Of a DNA stretch of 12,569 bases, positions 8,019 through 11,989 are shown piece by piece. Source of the stretch: an uncultured Deinococcales bacterium (GTDB lineage Bacteria > Deinococcota > Deinococci > Deinococcales > Trueperaceae); contig CALGZD010000252.1 in NCBI GenBank assembly GCA_937934635.1, positions 1 to 12,569 on the forward strand, in the 5' to 3' direction. Position numbers and translations under genes: made by a program. The notes below the pieces were generated by a model. That model saw only the letters and a program-made list of their open reading frames with translations. It did no database searches and had not been told where the DNA came from. How positions within the stretch are numbered: the first letter of the stretch is position 1; the number at the start of each line of letters is the position of its first letter.

Positions 8019-8050
8019 GCTTTATGAGTTTATAGTAAGACTCATAAAGC
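8019..8050. promoter_or_regulatory. Perfect 11-bp inverted repeat upstream of the MoxR operon
   Basis: The arms gctttatgagt (8019-8029) and actcataaagc (8040-8050) are exact reverse complements separated by 10 bp. On the minus strand the spacer region reads TACTATAAA, a possible -10 box, so a dimeric regulator bound here could control the MoxR-VWA promoter. No T-tract follows, so a terminator is unlikely. Confidence 0.5.
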
Positions 8051-8093
8051 ATCTTCATAATGTTCATCGTATCACGTTTTGTTAGACCAATAC

Positions 8094-8135
8094 TGTAGGA
8101 GGGCTTGGATTTTTTACTAGCCAAACAACCCTACA
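8094..8135. repeat. Short palindromic TGTAGG...CCTACA element
   Basis: A 42-bp imperfect palindrome begins TGTAGG (8094-8099) and ends CCTACA (8130-8135), with further internal pairing (ggct/agcc). It shares its ends with the element at 9361-9427 and looks like a member of the same dispersed MITE/REP-like family. Confidence 0.5.
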
Positions 8136-8156
8136 AAGACAAAGAGACCCTAAAGG

Positions 8157-8162
8157 TATACT
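8157..8162 (+). promoter_or_regulatory. Possible -10 box for the VUT transporter gene
   Basis: TATACT matches the sigma-70 -10 consensus at five of six positions, but no recognisable -35 box lies 16-18 bp upstream. If used, the transcript would begin near 8169 and include the structured leader. Low confidence. Confidence 0.25.
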
Positions 8163-8183
8163 TTGTTTGCTAATGAATGGTGG

Positions 8184-8281
8184 GAGGTGACATTACCACC
8201 TAAATAGAAACTATCTTCTTTTAGGCTCAGCACAAATTGAGTCTCAAAATTTGATTTTTAGATTTTTTTTGGAGTCACCTC
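8184..8281 (+). promoter_or_regulatory. Candidate structured leader with RBS-covering alternative pairing
   Basis: The word gaggtgac (8184-8191) can pair locally (aggtg 8185-8189 with cacct 8197-8201). It is also an exact 8-nt complement of gtcacctc (8274-8281), which starts at the last base of the GGAG Shine-Dalgarno sequence (8271-8274) and runs to just before the ATG at 8284. A third stem (8199-8204 with 8220-8225) excludes the local hairpin. This arrangement is like a translational switch, but no known riboswitch consensus was recognised. Confidence 0.35.
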
Positions 8282-8283
8282 AC

Positions 8284-9321
8284 ATGAACGATAACAGCAA
8301 CCCCTTAAGATTATTCAACTTAAGCTTCATAGCCATACTAGCAACAATTGCTTGTTTTATACTGCTTTACCTATCGCAATTTGCCCAGATGGCACCTGCC
8401 CAAGCCCAGTTACAACCTATCGTTATTTTCTTTATGGGCATCTTATTTGTGGGCGCTTTTTATCCATTTATCGCTAGACAACGTGCCAATACTTGGCACA
8501 TGACAAGCGTACTCTTGGCTGTAGCTGTCAGTGCAATGTTTGCTTTTGCCCTCAGTAGAGTGAATCTCACTTCTCCTGCTGAAAACATTACTAGCCTTCA
8601 AGGCAGCATGGCATATATTCTCTGTCCTGTAGTCGCTCTAACCTTGGCACATATTTATGGTCTTTTATTCAAGGACAGAGCACAGCTTTTTGTGGCTATA
8701 ACTGTTTACGCTATGTGTGCGGTTCTAGCCAACTACACTCTGGATGCATTCATTCCATTTCCTGTTTCGCTACCTGAATGGGTTCCTGCTGAAAACTTTC
8801 AAGGGCTTATCAATGTAGGCACACTCTTTTTTGGCATCATCCTGACACAACGTGACCGCATTCACCGTTTTGGACGCAACTGGGTTTACCTTGCAATTCT
8901 ACTAACTGCAATCGCTACAACGCTTGCATCTATTTACACAAATGGTTTAACCCTTGCAGAAGTTGGTGCTGCAATGACTTCTGGCAACTTTGTGGATTTT
9001 GTATGGAACGGACCTATGCGCTTTGTGGTTGTTGGTGTCGGTGCACTTGTTATCTCTGAGCTAGTGGATACAGGCATCTATCAAAGCTTCATTCAACAAA
9101 ACTGGTTAACCAGAGTGCTTTCTTCAAATGCTGTAAGTGCGCCCCTAGACACCATCTTATTTACTGTCTTTGCATTTTGGGGATTTGACTGGGTAACTAG
9201 ACAGTGGATGACTGAAGTTATTGTTACTGATATTATCGTCAAGTTTGTTGTGGCAATGATTGCCTTGATTCCATTTTTTGGAACCCTAAAAAATAGGAGC
9301 ACTGCGGTTTCTACAACCTAG
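8284..9321 (+). CDS. VUT-family (DUF165, queuosine-precursor-type) membrane transporter with N-terminal membrane extension
   Basis: The 345-residue protein has about ten membrane helices. The C-terminal half (about 172-335) fits the VUT/YhhQ family: GTLFFGIILTQRDRIHRFGR (179-198), ALVISELVDTGIY (254-266), SSNAVSAPLDTILF (280-293) and a late helix with K320. This family imports queuosine precursors (preQ0/preQ1) or related vitamins across the inner membrane. The N-terminal 160 residues add about five helices that do not match the usual compact VUT domain. The start is placed at ATG 8284 because GGAG (8271-8274) lies 9 nt upstream; an in-frame TTG at 8251 has no such support. The gene is divergent from the MoxR operon. 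Its last codons overlap a minus-strand terminator hairpin. Family call likely; substrate inferred. Confidence 0.7.
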   Translation: MNDNSNPLRLFNLSFIAILATIACFILLYLSQFAQMAPAQAQLQPIVIFFMGILFVGAFYPFIARQRANTWHMTSVLLAVAVSAMFAFALSRVNLTSPAENITSLQGSMAYILCPVVALTLAHIYGLLFKDRAQLFVAITVYAMCAVLANYTLDAFIPFPVSLPEWVPAENFQGLINVGTLFFGIILTQRDRIHRFGRNWVYLAILLTAIATTLASIYTNGLTLAEVGAAMTSGNFVDFVWNGPMRFVVVGVGALVISELVDTGIYQSFIQQNWLTRVLSSNAVSAPLDTILFTVFAFWGFDWVTRQWMTEVIVTDIIVKFVVAMIALIPFFGTLKNRSTAVSTT

Positions 9322-9327
9322 TGCTCC
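9288..9327 (-). terminator. Minus-strand terminator overlapping the end of the VUT gene
   Basis: The arms ggagcact (9296-9303) and agtgctcc (9320-9327) pair perfectly, with an inner ggtt/aacc stem. On the minus strand they are followed by TATTTTTTAG. It would end transcription from the GH108 gene, 155 nt past that gene's stop. The hairpin includes the stop codon of the convergent VUT gene (9319-9321). Confidence 0.75.
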
Positions 9328-9333
9328 AACATA

Positions 9334-9461
9334 CTTACTACAATTAAGAATTAAGAGTTTTGTAGGATGGCGCTATGCCCATCGCCTTTGACTTTGGATA
9401 AAGCGGTGTGCGAAACGACACCCTACAGATTTCGCCAACTAAAGTCTTACTACAATTGAGA
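9334..9461. repeat. 16-bp direct repeats flanking a palindromic element
   Basis: The word cttactacaatt(a/g)aga occurs at 9334-9349 and 9446-9461 (15 of 16 identical), in the same orientation, on either side of the TGTAGG...CCTACA element at 9361-9427. They could mark a duplicated target or the ends of a longer nonautonomous element. Confidence 0.6.
9361..9427. repeat. 67-bp palindromic TGTAGG...CCTACA element
   Basis: It begins tgtaggatgg and ends cgacaccctaca. Two sub-hairpins are visible: gatgg...ccatc, and ggtgt/acacc around gcgaaacg. The sequence resembles the widespread proteobacterial intergenic repeats of the GTAGGGTG..CACCCTAC type. It lies between two convergent genes. Confidence 0.6.
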
Positions 9462-9481
9462 CTCACTGCTTGTACTATTTG

Positions 9482-10090
9482 CTAACGAGACTTTTTAGCG
9501 TCTTGGATGGTGTCACTTGTTTTGATGATTACATCAGTCAACAAGCCCATCCAAGTTTTATCATCTTGCTGTTCTTCTTCAGCAGTTCTCTCTTGAACTT
9601 TTACAGACACACTCTTTTTAGCTTTTGACGCAGTTTTAGATACCTTAGCTGGTACAGTTCGACTTTCAGCATCCAACTTAGCAGCAGCTTTCAGCACATC
9701 AGACAAACGGTTCATCCAACCACGACCAAAGTGCTTCCATGTATCTTTTAAAGATATATAGTGCTGCATACGCAGTGCCATAAATTCAGCATAGTGATCG
9801 GTTTGTTTTAGGAAGCCTTTGGAACGGCTTACGCCTTGATTTACGGCGCAGTCAAAGGCTGCTAGACCAAGTGCATCTGGCAATTCATCTGCGTTTATAG
9901 CATCCCAATAATCTTTTTTATAAATAGCTTTCGCTTGAGTTTTGGTTAGTTTTTTAATATCAAGGTCTGGGTAAGAACGTTTACAAATACCGTACTTTGT
10001 TTCGCCACCTGGGTCTTTCGGGTTATCAACATAGCCACCTTCCCAACGGAAAATGACATCCATAGCTCTTTCAAAAGCGTGTTTAGACAT
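9482..10090 (-). CDS. GH108-family lysozyme-like protein (endolysin type)
   Basis: The 202-residue protein starts with a glycosyl hydrolase 108 domain. FRWEGGYVDNPKDPGGETKY (14-33) contains the catalytic glutamate E17, and YGI follows. The adjoining predicted peptidoglycan-binding domain is represented by YWDAI (61-65), LPDALGLAAFDCAVNQG (70-86) and HFGRGWMNRL (120-129). The middle of that domain, usually with a D-G-x-I-G-P-type motif, seems to be missing, so it is shorter than normal. The last 55 residues are rich in Lys, Ser, Glu and Gln and look disordered. No signal peptide or membrane helix is present, and no holin gene is nearby. Phage endolysins and secretion-associated muramidases share this fold. 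No strong Shine-Dalgarno precedes the ATG at 10090. A prophage remnant or a domesticated lysozyme are both possible. Confidence 0.85.
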   Translation of the reverse strand: MSKHAFERAMDVIFRWEGGYVDNPKDPGGETKYGICKRSYPDLDIKKLTKTQAKAIYKKDYWDAINADELPDALGLAAFDCAVNQGVSRSKGFLKQTDHYAEFMALRMQHYISLKDTWKHFGRGWMNRLSDVLKAAAKLDAESRTVPAKVSKTASKAKKSVSVKVQERTAEEEQQDDKTWMGLLTDVIIKTSDTIQDAKKSR

Positions 10091-10196
10091 GGTTTAAGCG
10101 TAATATAAATTTGTGAGTTTGTTAGGCAATATTTTATATTGACATAGAATTCATAATTGTAATGCAATTCTGACAATATATTAGAGATTAATAGTG

Positions 10197-10215
10197 TATA
10201 ATTACGATTAGTAAT
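10197..10215 (+). promoter_or_regulatory. -10 box and overlapping dyad of the RelE-type toxin-antitoxin operon
   Basis: A consensus TATAAT (10197-10202) lies about 40 nt before the antitoxin start. It overlaps an inverted repeat, attac (10201-10205) and gtaat (10211-10215), a likely binding site for autoregulation by the antitoxin complex. A second dyad, aattg/caatt, is at 10155-10169. No good -35 box was found. Confidence 0.4.
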
Positions 10216-10229
10216 GAATTTAGCCTTAT

Positions 10230-10237
10230 AAGGAGGT
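10230..10237 (+). promoter_or_regulatory. Strong Shine-Dalgarno sequence of the antitoxin gene
   Basis: AAGGAGGT is a full match to the anti-16S consensus, 5 nt before the ATG at 10243. It is much stronger than anything in front of the toxin gene and fits the usual excess of antitoxin over toxin. Confidence 0.8.
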
Positions 10238-10242
10238 ATCTA

Positions 10243-10545
10243 ATGAAAGAAATAGAAAATCCAAAACAAGATGAAAATACATCTGGATACGAAAAATTCG
10301 AATACCTCACTAGAGGTATTTTAAAAATTAGCAAAGCAGAATTAGATGAAAAATTACAATCTAATAAAGATACCCAATCAGAACCACTTTCAGAGGGCTT
10401 TGATGAAATTGCGAATGCCTTGGAAGAGATGTATGAAGATAGCATCGATGAGTGGGTTAGTGAGCAAGCTGATGCTGGTTCTTTTGACGAACTTGCTAAA
10501 CGTGCACTAAAAGAACATCACAACAACGAAACAACTGACCTTTGA
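10243..10545 (+). CDS. Putative antitoxin of a RelE/ParE-type pair
   Basis: The 100-residue protein is very acidic (many Glu and Asp) and has no recognised DNA-binding motif. It is probably a short folded N-terminal region followed by helices. It is called an antitoxin from position and size: it has a full Shine-Dalgarno sequence, precedes a clear RelE-like toxin, and its stop codon overlaps the toxin start by 4 bp. The segment KISKAELDEKLQ (27-38) resembles the short motif after which many small antitoxins bind their toxins, but the family was not identified. A dyad around its -10 box suggests autoregulation. The base composition is like its neighbours, with no internal break. A non-antitoxin role is possible but less likely. 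Confidence 0.65.
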   Translation: MKEIENPKQDENTSGYEKFEYLTRGILKISKAELDEKLQSNKDTQSEPLSEGFDEIANALEEMYEDSIDEWVSEQADAGSFDELAKRALKEHHNNETTDL

Positions 10546-10802
10546 AACATAAAGCTTCATCCGACTTTTGGAGGGGTTTCAACAAACTTTCAATTGAAGC
10601 ACAAGAACAGTCAAAAAAACAATTTTCCCTTCTAAAGGAAAACCCAAATCATCCTTCACTACGATTCAAAAAAATACCCTCAAAAAACTATTATTCTGTA
10701 AGGGCAAGTCTAGGTTATAGAGCATTGGCTATAAAAGATGATGATTACTATATCTGGTTTTGGATTGGTCCCCATAGTACTTATGACAAGCTAATAAAAT
10801 AA
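10542..10802 (+). CDS. RelE/ParE-family toxin
   Basis: The 86-residue basic protein matches the compact RelE/ParE fold. The pattern HPSLRFKKI (37-45), YYSVRASLGYRALAI (50-64) and WFWIGPHSTYDKLI (72-85) is the standard C-terminal signature of type II RelE-like toxins that cut ribosome-bound mRNA (RelE branch) or block gyrase (ParE branch). The conserved arginines and the H-x-x-Y-D end favour a RelE-like fold, but the target is not certain. It starts with TTG at 10542, which overlaps the antitoxin stop in TTGA, and has no Shine-Dalgarno of its own, so translation should depend on the antitoxin gene. A very strong hairpin terminator follows within 10 nt. Confidence 0.85.
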   Translation: MKHKASSDFWRGFNKLSIEAQEQSKKQFSLLKENPNHPSLRFKKIPSKNYYSVRASLGYRALAIKDDDYYIWFWIGPHSTYDKLIK

Positions 10803-10808
10803 CAATGA

Positions 10809-10850
10809 AAAGGGTGACAGAAAAATCTGTCACCCTTTATAATTATTTTT
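10809..10850. terminator. Strong terminator, probably bidirectional
   Basis: Perfect 13-bp stem (10809-10821 with 10826-10838) with a 4-nt loop. On the plus strand it is followed by an AT-rich run ending in TTTTT; on the minus strand by TCATTGTTATTTT. It ends the RelE-type operon and faces the PIN-toxin operon from the other side. Its hairpin is homologous to the nuoN terminator at 11942-11965. Confidence 0.85.
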
Positions 10851-10858
10851 AAATCGAA

Positions 10859-10923
10859 TTACATTCCAGCCATCAACTGCTTACCAACATCAAACAATTA
10901 GCATCAAAGCTAAATCAATAGTC
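10859..10923 (-). pseudogene. Relic of the nuoN 3' end
   Basis: Positions 10859-10898 match the last 40 bp of nuoN (11990-12029) at 39 of 40 positions. They encode LFDVGKQLMAGM and a TAA stop, and the single difference is a silent GGG to GGA change. After a 14-bp deletion, 10899-10923 aligns with 12044-12068 at 19 of 25 positions. The relic starts about 4 nt beyond the PIN toxin stop codon, on the same strand as nuoN, and is followed by a hairpin terminator at the same distance as in nuoN. It has no start codon and cannot make a protein. Confidence 0.88.
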
Positions 10924-10927
10924 AAAC

Positions 10928-11341
10928 TCACCTATCTAAAAACTCTCTTGCTGTAACTATCGGAATATCTCTAAAAGGATGTAGGACAAGCAAATCCTTA
11001 TCACCTGTCACAATCAAAGAAGCTTGACCATTAACAGCAACTTCTAAAAACTTGTCATCTTTCGGGTCTCTACAAGCTTCTACAGATTCATCAATATCCA
11101 CGACAAAAAATTCTTCGACTAAATCCTCAAAAAACGCTAGACGTTTTTCTAAAGGTAAGAATTTATCAAACTTTTTTCGTTGAATAACCTCACTCAATTC
11201 ATTGAGTATATCTTTCGAAGTAAGAACATACCCATCTGTTAAAGCCTTATCAAAAGCCTGTTTTGGTACAGATTTTGGAAAGAAAAAAGCACTTATGATT
11301 GTATTGGTATCTATGACGTATCTAGGAACAGAATCAGACAT
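10928..11341 (-). CDS. PIN-domain toxin (VapC-like ribonuclease, COG1569 type)
   Basis: The 137-residue protein is a single PIN domain. The acidic active-site set is complete: VIDTN with D11, ILNEL with E48, RDPKDDKFLE with D92, D95 and D96 (one of them catalytic), and VTGDKDL with D114. Such proteins cut RNA (tRNA, rRNA or mRNA) in a Mg-dependent way and are held inactive by an antitoxin. The RDPKDDKFLE/TGDKDLL pattern is that of the COG1569 toxin group rather than classical enteric VapC. The start at 11341 is 8 bp after the preceding antitoxin stop and has no evident Shine-Dalgarno, so translational coupling is likely. Its 3' end runs into a relic of nuoN. Family assignment is secure; the RNA target is unknown. 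Confidence 0.9.
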   Translation of the reverse strand: MSDSVPRYVIDTNTIISAFFFPKSVPKQAFDKALTDGYVLTSKDILNELSEVIQRKKFDKFLPLEKRLAFFEDLVEEFFVVDIDESVEACRDPKDDKFLEVAVNGQASLIVTGDKDLLVLHPFRDIPIVTAREFLDR

Positions 11342-11349
11342 TTAGTTTA

Positions 11350-11613
11350 CTAATTGGAGTCGTCTAAAATATCAGTTAGAATTTCTTCTGTTAAGCCATT
11401 TGCTTGCGCTTCTTCACCCAAGTCTTCCATACGCTTAAGTAAAGACTTTACCCGCTTATTACGATGCCCTGCATACAAAGCAAATTCCTCTGGTGACATA
11501 AGCACAGCCACATTCTCTCCTTCTTCTTTTAAAAAGACAGGGTTCTGTGAAGCAGCACCTATAAGGTCAGCTAAAACATCTTTTTCTTTTTTATTTATAT
11601 CAATCTGAGTCAT
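11350..11613 (-). CDS. Phd/YefM-like antitoxin, partner of the PIN toxin
   Basis: The 87-residue acidic protein has the shape of a Phd/YefM antitoxin. The segment NPVFLKEEGENVAVLMSPEE (24-43) corresponds to the usual P.vLtk.GkpvAVLvS.ee. An extended acidic helical tail (residues 55-87) is expected to wrap the toxin. It has a good AAGGAGAA ribosome binding site and lies 8 bp upstream of the PIN toxin gene, so it is the likely cognate antitoxin. Its own start is only 4 nt past the stop of another antitoxin-like gene. The N-terminal DNA-binding part is short, so repression of the operon may depend on the first gene. Confidence 0.75.
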   Translation of the reverse strand: MTQIDINKKEKDVLADLIGAASQNPVFLKEEGENVAVLMSPEEFALYAGHRNKRVKSLLKRMEDLGEEAQANGLTEEILTDILDDSN

Positions 11614-11617
11614 AGTA

Positions 11618-11878
11618 TTAGCTTCTCCTTACATTCATTTGTGGCAATTGTTTGCCTTTTAATTCTGCCTCTATCAAACTATGTGTATAATCGAGTTGCT
11701 CTAACCAATCTGCATTTTTTCTTTCTTGAAAAGCTAGTCTATATTGTTCAACAGGTAACATAACAACCTGTGGTTTTCCATCTTGGTCTACAATCACTAT
11801 TTCCTGATTATCCGTGATGATTTGTATGATGTCATCAAAATACATGACTAGTTCAGATGTATTGACTCTACGTTCCAT
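11618..11878 (-). CDS. Second Phd/YefM-like antitoxin, first gene of the operon
   Basis: The 86-residue protein opens with an antitoxin-type dimerisation and DNA-binding domain: VNTSELVMYFDDIIQIITDN (5-24), then EIVIVDQDGKPQVVMLPVEQ (26-45), which matches the Phd/YefM core. The C-terminal 35 residues form a charged helical tail. Its stop codon lies 4 nt before the start of the next antitoxin gene, and its last codons hold that gene's ribosome binding site. No Shine-Dalgarno is seen before ATG 11878; a TATATT box ends only 7 nt upstream, so a leaderless message is possible. A CTAAT...ATTAG dyad (11884-11901) over that box may be the operator. It is unclear whether it is an antitoxin with no toxin of its own or the regulatory partner of the three-gene unit. 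Confidence 0.75.
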   Translation of the reverse strand: MERRVNTSELVMYFDDIIQIITDNQEIVIVDQDGKPQVVMLPVEQYRLAFQERKNADWLEQLDYTHSLIEAELKGKQLPQMNVRRS

Positions 11879-11883
11879 AAAAT

Positions 11884-11901
11884 CTAATATACATCAATTA
11901 G
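11884..11901 (-). promoter_or_regulatory. Possible operator and -10 box of the PIN toxin operon
   Basis: The arms ctaat (11884-11888) and attag (11897-11901) surround 8 bp. On the minus strand the overlapping TATATT could be a -10 box whose start point would fall at or near the first codon. No clear -35 box. Typical position for antitoxin autoregulation. Confidence 0.35.
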
Positions 11902-11934
11902 AAGCTACATTTATGAAATCAATCCAACAGTAAT

Positions 11935-11965
11935 AAAAAAAGAGCGTCAGAATAACCTGACACTC
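11935..11965 (-). terminator. Rho-independent terminator of nuoN
   Basis: The arms 11957-11965 and 11942-11950 form a 9-bp stem with one C.A mismatch and a 6-nt loop, followed on the minus strand by seven T residues (11941-11935). It begins 24 nt past the nuoN stop. It aligns without gaps with the hairpin at 10811-10836 (19 of 26 identical) with two compensating base-pair changes. Confidence 0.85.
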
Positions 11966-11989
11966 TAATAAATTTGATTGTTTTTTCTG

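Larger units (their letters stand above)
7978..8283. other. Divergent intergenic control region (MoxR operon / VUT transporter)
   Basis: About 306 bp separate the divergent genes. In order it holds the MoxR ribosome binding site, an 11-bp inverted repeat (8019-8050), a palindromic TGTAGG...CCTACA element (8094-8135), a possible plus-strand -10 box (8157-8162), and a leader with competing hairpins (8184-8225) that ends in the transporter ribosome binding site. No small gene is apparent. Confidence 0.6.

Noticed and set aside
8251..8283. Longer start (TTG at 8251) for the VUT gene
   Set aside because: It would translate through the Shine-Dalgarno sequence of the ATG at 8284 and has no ribosome binding site of its own.
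8184..8284. preQ1-I riboswitch in front of the VUT gene
   Set aside because: The leader has a GC hairpin and an A-rich stretch, but the loop and tail needed for the preQ1-I pseudoknot (a loop UAG pairing with a tail CUA) are not found. Kept only as an unclassified structured leader.
9482..10090. Complete prophage
   Set aside because: Only one lysozyme-like gene is present; no integrase, holin, structural or terminase genes are seen.
10188..10445. Minus-strand reading frame opposite the RelE-type antitoxin
   Set aside because: It is a shadow of the antitoxin gene, which has a full Shine-Dalgarno and a proper operon position.
11354..11608. Plus-strand reading frame opposite the second antitoxin
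   Set aside because: Serine- and phenylalanine-rich translation typical of the antisense of an acidic protein; no ribosome binding site.
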